Source: Erythrobacter colymbi (GTDB lineage Bacteria; Pseudomonadota; Alphaproteobacteria; Sphingomonadales; Sphingomonadaceae). Taken from it: a DNA stretch of 64,000 nt. The notes beneath the pieces are model-generated. The model saw nothing but the letters and a program-made list of their open reading frames with translations, was not told the origin of the DNA and ran no database searches. The translations under genes and the position numbers were made by a program. Where the stretch lies: positions 1 to 64,000 of the forward strand of contig NZ_MUYK01000013.1 of the NCBI RefSeq assembly GCF_002155685.1. The letters are read 5' to 3'. Positions 41,858 to 51,152 of this stretch are shown in pieces. The stretch's first letter is position 1. The number at the start of each line of letters is the position of its first letter.

Positions 41858-43051
41858 ATGATGCGAAAGACACGATCCCTCCTCGTGGCTGCGGCGCTGC
41901 TGGCTGCGGCCGCCTGTTCCCAGCCGACTCCGCCCGCCCCGCCCCCGCCGACCGTCGCGGTGGCGGCGCCGCTCGAACGCAGCATCACCGACTGGGACGA
42001 CTATGTCGGCCGGTTCGAGGCGATCGACGATGTCGAGGTCGTCCCGCGCGTGTCGGGCAACGTCACCCGCATCGCCTTCCGCGAGGGGCTGGCGGTGGGC
42101 AAGGGCCAGGTGCTCTACGAAATCGACCCGCGCCCGTTCCGCGCCGCACTTGCCCAGGCCGAGGCCGAAGTCGCGCGCGCCCGCGCCAATGCCGCCGTCG
42201 CTCGCAGCGAACTCGCCCGGGCCGAAACGCTGCTGCCCGACAACGCGATCAGCAAGGAGCTCTACGACCAGAAGGCCGCCGCCGCGAAGGCAGCCGATGC
42301 CGCGCTCGCCGCCGCGCGCGCGACCGCCGAGACCCGGCGGCTCGATCTGAGCTTCACGCAGGTGCGCGCGCCGGTGGCGGGCCGCGTCTCGGACCGCCGC
42401 GCCTCGCTTGGCGACTACGTGACCGCCGGGCAGACCGTGCTCACCCGCGTGGTCTCGGTCGATCCGATCTGGTTCACCTTCGACGGGGCCGAGAGCTTCT
42501 ACCTCAAGTATATCCGCCAGGACGCCAAGGGCGAACGCCAGTCCTCGCGCTATGCGCCCAACCCGGTCGAGATTCAGCTCGCCGACGAGGACAGCTATCG
42601 CTGGCGCGGGCGGATGGTGTTCGTCGACAACGCACTCGACCCGCGTTCGGGCACGATCAAGGCGCGCGCCGAGGTTTCCAACCCCGACGGTTTCCTCGTC
42701 CCCGGCCTGTTCGGACGCGCGCGGCTGCTCGGCTCGGGCGCCTACAAGGGCCTGCTGGTGCCCGACGAGGCGGTCATCACCGACCAGACCCGCCGCGCGG
42801 TGTTCGTGCTGGGCAAGGACAACAAGGTCGAGATGCGCAACGTCGAACTCGGGCCGATGGTCGAAGGCCTGCGCGTGGTGAGGAGCGGCATCAAGCCGGG
42901 CGACAAGGTGGTGCTCGATGGCCTCGCGCGGCTCCAGCCGGGAGCCGTGGTGACCCCCAAGGCGGGCACGATCAAGCCGCGCGCCAAGAACGCTGCGCCG
43001 GTCGCGCTGCCGGTCTCCGCCCCGCCGCCCGCCGAAGCCAAGTCGCAGTAA
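41858..43051 (+). CDS. RND efflux periplasmic adaptor (membrane fusion) lipoprotein
   Basis: The adaptor that joins an RND pump to the outer-membrane channel. About 397 residues from the ATG at 41858 (an in-frame ATG follows at 41861, and a TTG lies at 41849). RSLLVAAALLAAAAC is a lipoprotein signal, with Cys as the lipid site. After a Pro-rich spacer comes the biotinyl-lipoyl half-motif EVVPRVSGNVTRIAFREG, a coiled-coil hairpin rich in Ala (about 100-160), the second half-motif VRAPVAGRVSDR and the beta-barrel. It is the first gene of a three-gene pump operon. Confidence 0.92.
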   Translation: MMRKTRSLLVAAALLAAAACSQPTPPAPPPPTVAVAAPLERSITDWDDYVGRFEAIDDVEVVPRVSGNVTRIAFREGLAVGKGQVLYEIDPRPFRAALAQAEAEVARARANAAVARSELARAETLLPDNAISKELYDQKAAAAKAADAALAAARATAETRRLDLSFTQVRAPVAGRVSDRRASLGDYVTAGQTVLTRVVSVDPIWFTFDGAESFYLKYIRQDAKGERQSSRYAPNPVEIQLADEDSYRWRGRMVFVDNALDPRSGTIKARAEVSNPDGFLVPGLFGRARLLGSGAYKGLLVPDEAVITDQTRRAVFVLGKDNKVEMRNVELGPMVEGLRVVRSGIKPGDKVVLDGLARLQPGAVVTPKAGTIKPRAKNAAPVALPVSAPPPAEAKSQ

Positions 43052-43067
43052 GGCGGGGGGCGCGCGC

Positions 43068-46000
43068 GTGAACTTCCCGCACTTCTTCATCAACCGCCCG
43101 ATCTTTGCCGCGGTGCTCTCGATCCTGATCGTGATCGTGGGGGCGATCGCCTATCCGACGCTTCCGATCGCCCAATATCCCGAGATCGCCCCGCCCACCG
43201 TGGTCGTCTCGGCAAGTTTTCCCGGCGCCTCGGCCGAAACTCTGGCCGAAACCGTCGCCGCCCCGCTGGAAGAGCAGATCAACGGGGTGGAGAACATGCT
43301 CTACATGTCCTCCTCCTCCACCGGGGACGGGAACGTGGCGATCACCGTCACCTTCGCCCAAGGCACCGACGTCGACGAGGCGCAGGTGCTGGTGCAGAAC
43401 CGCGTCTCGACCGCCGAGCCGCGCCTGCCCGAGGAGGTGCGGCGCCTCGGCGTCACGGTGCGCAAGAACTCGCCCGACCTGCTGCTGGTCGCGACCCTGA
43501 TCTCGCCCGACAACCGCTATAACCAGCAATACCTGTCGAACTACGCGACGCTCCAGCTGGTCGACCGACTGAGCCGCGTCGAGGGCGTGGGCTCTGTGCG
43601 CATCTTCGGCGGGCGCGATTATTCGATGCGGGTGTGGATCGATCCGGACCGCGCAACCGCGCTCAACCTCGATGCCTCCGAGATCGTCGCGGCGGTGCGC
43701 GCACAGAACGTGCAGGTCGCCGCCGGCGCGGTGGGCCAGCCGCCCTACAATACCGGCGGCACCGCCTTCACGCTCAACATCCAGACCCAAGGGCGGCTGG
43801 TGACGACGCAGGAATTCGGCGACATCATCGTCAAGCGCTTCGACGATGGCCGCCTGATCCGCCTGCACGATGTCGCGCGGATCGAGCTCGGCGCGCAGGA
43901 TTACAGCGTCAACGCCTTCAATTCGGGCAAGCCGACAGTGGCGGTGGTGGTCTCGCAGCTGCCCGGCTCCAACGCGCTGGCGACGGCCGAAGCGGTCCGC
44001 AACGAGCTGGAAACGGCGAAGAAGGATTTCCCCCCGGGGCTCGAATACGCGATCCCCTATGCCCCCACGACCTATATCGAGGCCTCGATAGCCGCGGTCG
44101 AGGACACGCTGTTCGAGGCGATCGTGCTGGTCGCGCTGGTGGTGCTGGTGTTCCTGCAAAGCTGGCGCGCGGCGATCGTGCCCATCATCGCCATTCCCGT
44201 CTCGCTGATCGGCTCCTTCGCCTTCCTCGCCGCCTTCGGCTTCAGCCTCAACAACCTTTCGCTGTTCGGGCTGGTGCTCGCCATCGGGATCGTGGTCGAC
44301 GATGCCATCGTGGTGGTCGAGAATGTCGAGCGCGTGATGGAGGAGGAAGGCCTCTCCCCCCGCGAGGCCGCGCACCGGACGATGGACGAGGTCTCGGGCG
44401 CGCTGATCGCGATTGCCCTCGTGCTGATCGGGGTGTTCCTGCCGACCAGCTTCATTCCCGGCATCTCGGGCCAGTTCTACCGTCAGTTCGCGCTTACCAT
44501 CATGAGCGCGACGGCGATTTCGGCCTTCGTCTCGCTGACCCTCTCGCCCGCGCTCGCGGCCTTGCTGCTCAAGCCCAAGTCGCACGAGGAGACGCCGCCT
44601 GCCCCCGGCTGGCGCGGCTGGGGGACGCGGTTCGCGCGCGGGTTCAACCGCGGGTTCAACAAGCTCTCGGAGCGCTATGGCCGCTTCACCGCCAAGGCGG
44701 TGCGGATGCTGGCGATCATCGGCATCGCCTATGCCGCCCTCATCGGCCTCACCATTTGGCGCTTTGCCGAGACGCCGACCGGCTTCATCCCCGCGCAGGA
44801 TCAGGGCTACCTCATCGCGGTGCTGCAAATGCCGCCGGGCACCTCGCTCGAACGCACCACCGAGACGCTGGAACAGGCACAGAGGATCGCGCTTGCCAAC
44901 CCCGCGACTGCGAGCACCGTCGCCTTCGGCGGCTTCGACGGGGCGACTTTCACCAATGCGCCCAACGCGGCGGCGATGTTCATTTCCCTGAAACCCAAGG
45001 ACCAGCGCGCCGGGGCGAACCAGCTGCTGGGCGAACTGAACGGCGCCCTGAGCCAGATCACCGCGGGCAACATCTTCGTCATCCCGCCCCCGCCCGTCTC
45101 GGGGATCGGCACCGGCGGCGGCTTCAAGATGATGATCGAGGACCGCGGCGGGGCAGGCTATCAGGCGTTGGAGACGGTCGCCTTCACCATGATGGCCAAG
45201 GCCAACCAGACGCCGGGGATCGGCGGGGCATTCACCACCTTCAACACCCGCACCCCGCGCCTCTACGCCGATATCGACCGCGAGCGGGCCGAACAGCTCG
45301 GCGTGCCCTTGGAGAACGTGTTCACAACGCTCGGCACCTATCTCGGCTCGACCTATGTGAACGACTTCAACCTCTTGGGCCGCACCTTCCGTGTCACCGC
45401 GCAGGCCGACGCGCCCTTCCGCGAGAGCGCAGCGGATATCCTGCGCCTCAGGGTGCGTTCGGATAGCGGCGCGATGGTGCCGCTGGGCGCCTTCATGTCG
45501 ATCCGCAACGAAGGCGGGCCTTACCGCGTGGTGCGCTACAACCTCTATCCGGCGGCCGAATTGCAGGGCAACACCCTGCCCGGTTTCTCCTCGGGCCAGT
45601 CGCTGGGATCGATGGAAAAGCTCGCGGCGGAAACCCTGCCGCAGGGCTTCGCCTTCGACTGGACCGAGCTTGCCTTCGAGCAGAAGCAGGCGGGCAACAC
45701 CGGCACTATCGCCTTCGGCCTTGCGGTGGTCTTCGTGTTCCTGCTGCTCGCCGCGCAATATGAAAGCCTGGTGCTGCCGCTGGCGGTAATCCTGATCGTG
45801 CCGATGTGCCTGCTCGCCGCGCTCTTGGGCGTGCTGGTGATGCGGCTCGACAACAATATCCTGACGCAAATCGGCCTCGTGGTGCTGATCGGCCTTGCCG
45901 CCAAGAACGCGATCCTGATCGTCGAATTCGCGCGCCAGAACGAAAACGAGGGGATGGAGTTGAGGCAAGCCGCGCAGGAAGCGGCCAAGCTGCGCCTGCG

Positions 46001-46286
46001 CCCGATCCTGATGACCTCGATCGCCTTCATCCTCGGCGTGCTGCCCCTGGTGCTGGGTCAGGGCCCGGGCTCGGAGATGCGGCAGGCGCTGGGCGTGGCG
46101 GTGTTCTTCGGGATGCTCGGCGTTACGATCTTCGGGCTGATCTTCACGCCTGCCTTCTATGTCATCGCGCGGATGTTCGGCGACTGGGTGGGCAAGCGGC
46201 TGAAGCGCCGCAAGGCCGATGCCGATGCCGGGCCAGAAGCTCTGTCCCCGCCCCCTGCCGACCCGCAACCGGAGGCCGGCGCATGA
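43068..46286 (+). CDS. RND efflux pump, HAE1 family
   Basis: The inner-membrane proton-driven pump of the tripartite system. It has 1072 residues, normal for AcrB/MexB-type proteins. N-terminal FPHFFINRPIFAAVLSILIV is the first transmembrane helix and family signature. The proton relay Asp pair lies in LAIGIVVDDAIVVVENVER, and a later relay Lys region is present (LIGLAAKNAILIVEFARQ). Porter domain blocks such as SGLPGASAETLAE-like FPGASAETLAE are intact. A GTG start at 43068 follows the adaptor by 16 bases. The stop overlaps the channel gene by ATGA. The drug range cannot be predicted. Confidence 0.95.
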   Translation: MNFPHFFINRPIFAAVLSILIVIVGAIAYPTLPIAQYPEIAPPTVVVSASFPGASAETLAETVAAPLEEQINGVENMLYMSSSSTGDGNVAITVTFAQGTDVDEAQVLVQNRVSTAEPRLPEEVRRLGVTVRKNSPDLLLVATLISPDNRYNQQYLSNYATLQLVDRLSRVEGVGSVRIFGGRDYSMRVWIDPDRATALNLDASEIVAAVRAQNVQVAAGAVGQPPYNTGGTAFTLNIQTQGRLVTTQEFGDIIVKRFDDGRLIRLHDVARIELGAQDYSVNAFNSGKPTVAVVVSQLPGSNALATAEAVRNELETAKKDFPPGLEYAIPYAPTTYIEASIAAVEDTLFEAIVLVALVVLVFLQSWRAAIVPIIAIPVSLIGSFAFLAAFGFSLNNLSLFGLVLAIGIVVDDAIVVVENVERVMEEEGLSPREAAHRTMDEVSGALIAIALVLIGVFLPTSFIPGISGQFYRQFALTIMSATAISAFVSLTLSPALAALLLKPKSHEETPPAPGWRGWGTRFARGFNRGFNKLSERYGRFTAKAVRMLAIIGIAYAALIGLTIWRFAETPTGFIPAQDQGYLIAVLQMPPGTSLERTTETLEQAQRIALANPATASTVAFGGFDGATFTNAPNAAAMFISLKPKDQRAGANQLLGELNGALSQITAGNIFVIPPPPVSGIGTGGGFKMMIEDRGGAGYQALETVAFTMMAKANQTPGIGGAFTTFNTRTPRLYADIDRERAEQLGVPLENVFTTLGTYLGSTYVNDFNLLGRTFRVTAQADAPFRESAADILRLRVRSDSGAMVPLGAFMSIRNEGGPYRVVRYNLYPAAELQGNTLPGFSSGQSLGSMEKLAAETLPQGFAFDWTELAFEQKQAGNTGTIAFGLAVVFVFLLLAAQYESLVLPLAVILIVPMCLLAALLGVLVMRLDNNILTQIGLVVLIGLAAKNAILIVEFARQNENEGMELRQAAQEAAKLRLRPILMTSIAFILGVLPLVLGQGPGSEMRQALGVAVFFGMLGVTIFGLIFTPAFYVIARMFGDWVGKRLKRRKADADAGPEALSPPPADPQPEAGA

Positions 46287-47725
46287 TGCCCGCGCGCACC
46301 CTTCTCCCGCTCGCCGGAGCGCTGCTGCTCGCCGGCTGTGCGGTCGGCCCCGATTACGTCGTCCCCGCTCCGCCCGGTGGCCCCACACCGAGGCTGACCG
46401 AAGCGGACGCAGCCGCCACCACGCCATCCCTTCTCCCCCCGCAGTGGTGGCGGCTGTTCGGCGATTCGGTGCTCGATGGCCTCGTCACGCGGGCGCTCGA
46501 GCGCAACACCGACCTGCGCGTCGCGGCCGCCAACCTCCAGCGCGCGCGTGCGCTGACCTCCGAGGCGCGCGCCGGGCAGCTGCCCTCGACCACGCTGAAC
46601 GCGCAATATGTGCGCCAGCGCTTCGGCGGGCAGGTGTTCAATTCGATCGGCAACGTTCCGGTCGTCACCACCGATTTCTTCACCACCGGGATCGACGCGA
46701 GCTACGAGATCGACCTGTTCGGCGGGGTCAGCCGCGCGGTGCGCGCCGCCATCGCCGACGAGCAGGCCGCCCGCGCGCAGGTCGATGCCGCGCGGGTCGC
46801 GGTCGCGGCGGAGACGGCGCTGACCTATGCGCAGGGCTGCGCGCTCGCGGTGCGGGTGCAGAAGGCCGAGGAAACCGTCGCCCTCGCCCGCCGCGCGCTG
46901 ACCCTCGTCGATACCACCACCAGAGCGGGCTACACCGATGCCCGCGATCTTGCCGCCGCGCGCACGGCCCTCGCCCAGGCCGAGGCCGCGCTGCCGCAGC
47001 TGGTGGCCGAGCGCCGCGCCTCGCTCTACGCGCTCGCTTTCCTCACCGGCGACCCGCCCGAGGCCGTGTCCGAGGACGCCGCCCGCTGCGCCGCCGTGCC
47101 GCAGCTCGCCGCGCCGCTGCCGGTGGGCGACGGGCAGGCATTGCTCGCCCGCCGTCCCGACATCCGCGTCGCCGAGCGCCAGCTTGCCCGCGATACCGAG
47201 CGCGTCGGCGTGGCGGTGGCGGCGCTCTACCCCCAGATCAGGCTGCTCGGCACCCCCTCGCTGGGCGCGGCGCGGGTCGGCGATCTCGGCTCTGCGGCAA
47301 GCTTCGGATTCTCGGTCGGGCCGCTGATCAGCTGGAACTTCCCCTTCAACGGCGCCGCCCGCGCGCAGGTGCGTGCCGCGAAGGCCGACACCGAAGCCTC
47401 GCTAGCGCGGTTCGATGCGGCGGTGCTGGGCGCGCTTCAGGAGACCGAGCAGGCGCTCGCCCGGCTCGCCGGTGCGCTCGAGGCCGAAGCGCGGCTGCGC
47501 GAGGCGGCCGAGGCGGCGGGCGAGACCGCGCGCCTCACCGAACTGCGCTTCAAGGCGGGGAGCGACGATGCACTGCGCCTCGTCGACACCCAGCGCCAGT
47601 GGCGCGCCGCCGAGGCTGCCTATGCCGAGGCCGCCGGCAGCCGCGCCGCCGCGCAGGTGAGCGTGTTCCGCGCGCTCGGCGGCGGGTGGGAGACCCCGGA
47701 CGCCGCGCCTCCCCCGCAGTCCTGA
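46283..47725 (+). CDS. Outer-membrane efflux channel (NodT/OprM type) lipoprotein
   Basis: A 480-residue TolC-like outer-membrane factor completing the RND exporter. LLPLAGALLLAGCAVGPDY is the NodT-type lipoprotein signal, with the conserved GCxVGPDY lipobox. Blocks WWRLFGDSVLDGLVTRAL, YEIDLFGG and the repeated RADIRVAERQL-like RPDIRVAERQLAR mark the family's two structural repeats. The product trimerises into a beta-barrel with a long helical tunnel. It starts within the pump gene's stop codon. Confidence 0.93.
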   Translation: MMPARTLLPLAGALLLAGCAVGPDYVVPAPPGGPTPRLTEADAAATTPSLLPPQWWRLFGDSVLDGLVTRALERNTDLRVAAANLQRARALTSEARAGQLPSTTLNAQYVRQRFGGQVFNSIGNVPVVTTDFFTTGIDASYEIDLFGGVSRAVRAAIADEQAARAQVDAARVAVAAETALTYAQGCALAVRVQKAEETVALARRALTLVDTTTRAGYTDARDLAAARTALAQAEAALPQLVAERRASLYALAFLTGDPPEAVSEDAARCAAVPQLAAPLPVGDGQALLARRPDIRVAERQLARDTERVGVAVAALYPQIRLLGTPSLGAARVGDLGSAASFGFSVGPLISWNFPFNGAARAQVRAAKADTEASLARFDAAVLGALQETEQALARLAGALEAEARLREAAEAAGETARLTELRFKAGSDDALRLVDTQRQWRAAEAAYAEAAGSRAAAQVSVFRALGGGWETPDAAPPPQS

Positions 47726-47746
47726 TCGCGCGTGTGTGTGAAGGGG

Positions 47747-47764
47747 GGGGGCGTCTGCGCCCCC
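47747..47764 (+). terminator. Likely terminator of the RND operon
   Basis: GGGGGCG (47747-47753), loop TCTG and CGCCCCC (47758-47764) form a tight 7-bp stem, followed only by TT. It lies 22 bases past the channel gene stop. Confidence 0.5.
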
Positions 47765-47860
47765 TTGGGGTGAGCCCCAGCTCCCCCGAAAGATCAGGGC
47801 GGCAAGCCTTGCTCCGGCAGGGCCGAAAGCGGATGATCCCCGGCGGAAGGAGAGCCGCCG

Positions 47861-48619
47861 ATGAACCAGCTTGCGACCATCAACCGGCCAGCGGGCACAG
47901 CGCCCGCGGCGCTCCCCGATCCTGCCGGGCACCCCCACGCGCTCGCCCTGTTCCGGCTCGGCGATGACGACCGGATCGACCGCCGCGTCGCGGGCCGCGC
48001 GCTCAGGGTCGCGAGTCTGTCCGATCCCGCGGCGAGCGGCCACTGGTTCGCGATCGCCTTCGAGGCGCCCCTGCTCGCCGCAGCCGAAGCCGCGCACGGC
48101 GTCCGCTTCGAACCCCTGCCCGAGATTACCGACCCCGAAGCGCACACGCTCGCCGCGATGATCCATGCGGCCACCGGCGGCGAGACCGCGCCCGATCCGG
48201 AACTGCTCGGATCGCTGCGCCATGTCCTGCTGTGGCGGCTGCTGATGCTCCCCGCGCGCGGGCGGCGGCAGGGGGAGGCGCGCGGCGGGCTCGCGCCGTG
48301 GCAGGCGCGGCGCACCACCCAGCACCTTGCCGCCCATATCGAGCGCCGCGTGCCGCTCGGCGAGCTTGCCGCGATCGCGCGCCTCTCGCCCTTCCACTTC
48401 TCCCGCGCCTTCGCCCGCACCGTGGGGATGCCGCCGCACCGCTATCACCTGCATTTGCGGATGGAGCGCGCCTGCACGCTGCTCGCGCGCAGCGAGATGC
48501 GGATCATCGAGATCGCGCTGGCCGTCGGCTACGAGACCCCGCAGGCGCTCGCCCGGGTGTTCGTCCAGCAGCACGGCATCACCCCCTCCGAATGGCGCCG
48601 CCGCCATCGCGAGGGGTGA
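47861..48619 (+). CDS. AraC family transcriptional regulator
   Basis: A 252-residue regulator. The N-terminal part (about 1-145) is an unrecognised effector region. The AraC domain follows with VPLGELAAIARLSPFHFSRAFAR and MRIIEIALAVGYETPQALARVF. AAGGAGAG lies just before the ATG. It follows the RND operon, so it may regulate it. It ends 7 bases from the end of the convergent AraC gene at 48627-49514, with which it shares a similar architecture (both have the sequence GLAPWxxRR before the DNA-binding domain), as if derived from one ancestor. Confidence 0.87.
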   Translation: MNQLATINRPAGTAPAALPDPAGHPHALALFRLGDDDRIDRRVAGRALRVASLSDPAASGHWFAIAFEAPLLAAAEAAHGVRFEPLPEITDPEAHTLAAMIHAATGGETAPDPELLGSLRHVLLWRLLMLPARGRRQGEARGGLAPWQARRTTQHLAAHIERRVPLGELAAIARLSPFHFSRAFARTVGMPPHRYHLHLRMERACTLLARSEMRIIEIALAVGYETPQALARVFVQQHGITPSEWRRRHREG

Positions 48620-48626
48620 GGCGGGA

Positions 48627-49514
48627 CTACGCTCCCTCGCCCCCGCCCCCGCCATTGAGCCGTCGCCAGCGGCTCGGGCTGGTGCCGACCTCGGCGCGGA
48701 ACATCCGGGCGAAGGCCTGCGGGGTGTCGTATCCGACCCGCGCCGCCACCTCGGTCACCGGCAGATCGCTCGCCGCCAGCAGCGCCTGCGCCTGCTCCAC
48801 CCGCAGCGCGCGCAGATAGGCATAGGGCGCAACCCCGGTGCTCTGCTTGAACATCCGCGTGAAGTGGAACGGCGAGAGCCCGACCAGCGCGGCCAGCTCG
48901 CTCAGCGATGTGTCGCGGGCGTAGTGGGTATGGAGATAGTCGCGCACCCGCCGCTCGGCCCAGGGCGCCAACCCGCCGCGCACCTGCACCATCTCCCGCG
49001 CCGCGCCGCGCGCGAGCAGTGCGAGCAGTTGCAGCGCCGCGCCTTCGGCCAGCAGCCGCCCTCCGCCCCGGTCTGCGGCGTCGGCCCACATCCGCTCCAT
49101 CACCGCACCCAGCTGCGGCGCGGTGAAGGCCCCGTCATGGAGCACGCCGAAGTCGAACGGATCCCCGCCCGGGCGCGCCTCTTCGAGGATGGGGCGGAAA
49201 TGGTCCGCCTCGAGGCTCGCGATGCGGATGCGCTGCGGGGCGAAAACCTCGATCTCGCTGGCAAAGCCCGGCGGGACGAGCGAGAACTGGCCCGCCAGCG
49301 CCACGAATTCGCGCCGCCCCGCGCCGAAATTGCTCCGCTGCGGGATGTGATCGCTGCGCAGCTGGACAAGGACGAGGCAATTGCTCCCCCGGTCGGACTT
49401 GTCGCCCGCGGGCTGTGCGCATTCGAACAGCTTGATCCCCTCGCCGCCCGATTTGCGCTCGGTGACATAGCTGCTGAGCCGCCCGGAGCGCATCCACTCG
49501 TCGAATTGCCGCAT
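48627..49514 (-). CDS. AraC family transcriptional regulator
   Basis: A 295-residue regulator. The N-terminal half is a cupin-like effector region (SLVPPGFASEIEVF). The C-terminal domain has TSLSELAALVGLSPFHFTRMFKQ and LPVTEVAARVGYDTPQAFARMFR. The sequence GLAPWAERRVRDYL precedes the DNA-binding domain, as in the neighbour at 47861-48619. Its downstream end is 7 bases from that gene, and its start faces the CsaA-like gene region. Target genes cannot be named. Confidence 0.87.
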   Translation of the reverse strand: MRQFDEWMRSGRLSSYVTERKSGGEGIKLFECAQPAGDKSDRGSNCLVLVQLRSDHIPQRSNFGAGRREFVALAGQFSLVPPGFASEIEVFAPQRIRIASLEADHFRPILEEARPGGDPFDFGVLHDGAFTAPQLGAVMERMWADAADRGGGRLLAEGAALQLLALLARGAAREMVQVRGGLAPWAERRVRDYLHTHYARDTSLSELAALVGLSPFHFTRMFKQSTGVAPYAYLRALRVEQAQALLAASDLPVTEVAARVGYDTPQAFARMFRAEVGTSPSRWRRLNGGGGGEGA

Positions 49515-49664
49515 GACCCCGTCGCCCTGCTCCCCTCAAGCGATCCGGGATTTGGGGCTAACACGGCTGGCCCTCCCGGGTCTCGCCCGGCGGGGCACGG
49601 GACAGGGGTGCGCGGCGGTGAGCGGCCGGAATACCGCAATCGCGGTTAAATCGGCCGCCCCCGC

Positions 49665-50036
49665 CTAGAACAGCCGTGCCCCCAGCGGCACCGCGCTGTC
49701 GGGGGCGAACAGCACCACCCGGCCCGCCTCGTCGGGAAAGCCCAAGGTCAGCACCTCGGACATGAACTTGCCGATCTGGCGCGGCGGGAAGTTGACGACG
49801 GCCGCGACCATCCGTCCCTCGAGCGCCTCGGGCGTGTAGAGTTCGGCGACCTGTGCCGAGGAGCGCTTGACCCCCACCCCCTCGCCGAAATCGATGGTGA
49901 GCTTCAGGGACGGCTTCCTTGCCTCGGGAAAGGGCTCGGCGCGGATGATCCGTCCGGCGCGGATGTCGACCCGCAGGAAGTCGTCGAAGGCGATGGTATC
50001 GGCCGGCGGCGCGGCAGGATCGTGGACAAGGTGCAT
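49665..50036 (-). CDS. CsaA-like tRNA-binding domain protein
   Basis: A 123-residue protein with the OB-fold of tRNA-binding domains: FLRVDIRAGRIIRAEPFPEARKPSLKLTIDFG, then VVNFPPRQIGKFMSEVLTLGF. This is the CsaA layout, a chaperone-like tRNA-binding protein with no synthetase part. The ATG at 50036 lies after an upstream alternative, and this start gives the usual CsaA length. It stands alone between an AraC gene and the MAPEG pair. Confidence 0.85.
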   Translation of the reverse strand: MHLVHDPAAPPADTIAFDDFLRVDIRAGRIIRAEPFPEARKPSLKLTIDFGEGVGVKRSSAQVAELYTPEALEGRMVAAVVNFPPRQIGKFMSEVLTLGFPDEAGRVVLFAPDSAVPLGARLF

Positions 50037-50132
50037 GGGGCGGCAGGCTAGCGGATGGGTTGCATTTGACAATCCATTGCGCCCCTTTCAGTCTGAGCCG
50101 CACAGAGAGAGGCACTCCAAGGGGATCAATCG

Positions 50133-50582
50133 ATGCAAGCGCAAATTCTCGCGCCCGCCGCCGTGCTGGTGGTGTGGACGCTGATCATGCTGTTCTGGAC
50201 GGCGGGCGTGCGCCTGCCGGCGCTGAAGAAGGCCGGGATCGATCTGGGCGCGCGGCCCGGCGGGCGCGGACAGGATCTGGAAGGCGTGGTTGACCCGAAG
50301 ATCAACTGGCCCTCGCACAACTATTCGCACCTCGTCGAACAGCCGACGGTGTTCTATCCGACGGTGGTGATCCTCGCGATCATGGGCGCAGGCGCGCTCG
50401 ATGTGGGCCTTGCCTGGGCCTATGTCGGCTTACGGATCATGCACTCGGTGTGGCAGGCGACCGTGAACAGGGTTCCGGTGCGCTTCCTGCTGTTCATCAG
50501 CAGCACGTTGGTGCTGGTCGTGCTCGCCCTGCGCGCCTGCGCGGCGACGCTGCTCGCCGACCCCTCGGCGCTTCCGGCATAA
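50133..50582 (+). CDS. MAPEG family membrane protein
   Basis: A 149-residue integral membrane protein with four hydrophobic helices, of the eicosanoid and glutathione metabolism superfamily. HNYSHLVEQPTVFYPTVV is the MAPEG signature between the first and second helices. The gene has an AAGGGG-like ribosome site. It precedes a second MAPEG gene by 13 bases in the same direction; the two share the layout of the NxxHLxExPTxFY block, so they look like a tandem duplication. The enzyme activity is unknown. Confidence 0.85.
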   Translation: MQAQILAPAAVLVVWTLIMLFWTAGVRLPALKKAGIDLGARPGGRGQDLEGVVDPKINWPSHNYSHLVEQPTVFYPTVVILAIMGAGALDVGLAWAYVGLRIMHSVWQATVNRVPVRFLLFISSTLVLVVLALRACAATLLADPSALPA

Positions 50583-50595
50583 GGAGATCCGGACA

Positions 50596-51030
50596 ATGAT
50601 CGGAATGGACATTCTTCAACCCGTCGTCGCGCTGCTGGCGTGGACGATGGTGATGTGGCTGTGGATGTACGCGACCCGCATCCCGGCGATGCTCAAGGCG
50701 GGGCTGGATGCCAAGGGGATGGTCGGCACCACCGGCGCGTCGCTGCGGGCGCAATTGCCCGACCGCGTGAGCTGGAAGGCCGACAACTACAACCACCTCC
50801 ACGAGGCGCCGACGCTGTTCTACGCGGTGGCGATCGTGCTGGCGATCATCGGTCAGGGTGACGGGTTCAACACGACGCTCGCCTGGGCCTATGTCGCCTT
50901 CCGGGTGCTGCATTCGATCGTGCAGGCGACGTGGAACAAGGTGGCGGTGCGCTTCGCCCTGTTTGCCCTCTCGAGCCTCGCGCTGATGGCGCTGATCCTC
51001 CACGCGGGGATCGCGGTGTTCCACGGGTGA
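50596..51030 (+). CDS. MAPEG family membrane protein, tandem paralogue
   Basis: A 144-residue paralogue of the preceding protein with the same four-helix layout. The signature NYNHLHEAPTLFYAVAIVLAI and the later WAYVAFRVLHSIVQATWNKV match its neighbour position for position. AAGGAG lies upstream. The second copy has diverged mainly in the first loop. The two products could form a mixed trimer, as MAPEG proteins are trimeric. A long hairpin-rich repeat follows the gene. Confidence 0.85.
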   Translation: MIGMDILQPVVALLAWTMVMWLWMYATRIPAMLKAGLDAKGMVGTTGASLRAQLPDRVSWKADNYNHLHEAPTLFYAVAIVLAIIGQGDGFNTTLAWAYVAFRVLHSIVQATWNKVAVRFALFALSSLALMALILHAGIAVFHG

Positions 51031-51038
51031 TGCGCTGG

Positions 51039-51146
51039 CCCACCCCTAGCCCCTCCCGCAAGCGGGAGGGGGACACGAAGCGCTGACTCTCACCTACCGC
51101 TTGCCCCCGGGTCATGCCCGGGGCGGGTATCGGGGTTAGAGGTGGG
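51039..51146. repeat. REP-like structured repeat between convergent genes
   Basis: The region folds into nested hairpins. CCCCTCCCGC (51050-51059) pairs with GCGGGAGGGG (51062-51071), and CCCCGGG (51105-51111) pairs with CCCGGGG (51117-51123). An outer imperfect pair CCCACCCCTAGCCCC (51039-51053) and GGGGTTAGAGGTGGG (51132-51146) encloses both. Such intergenic modules between convergent genes act as bidirectional terminators and are usually scattered over the genome. Confidence 0.6.
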
Positions 51147-51152
51147 AATAGC

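Noticed and set aside
42972..46427. A very long open frame on the minus strand across the RND pump genes
   Set aside because: It is antisense to three clearly recognised genes. GC-rich codon bias makes stop codons rare in the opposite frame, and the translation is Arg/His/Asp/Glu-rich without family motifs.
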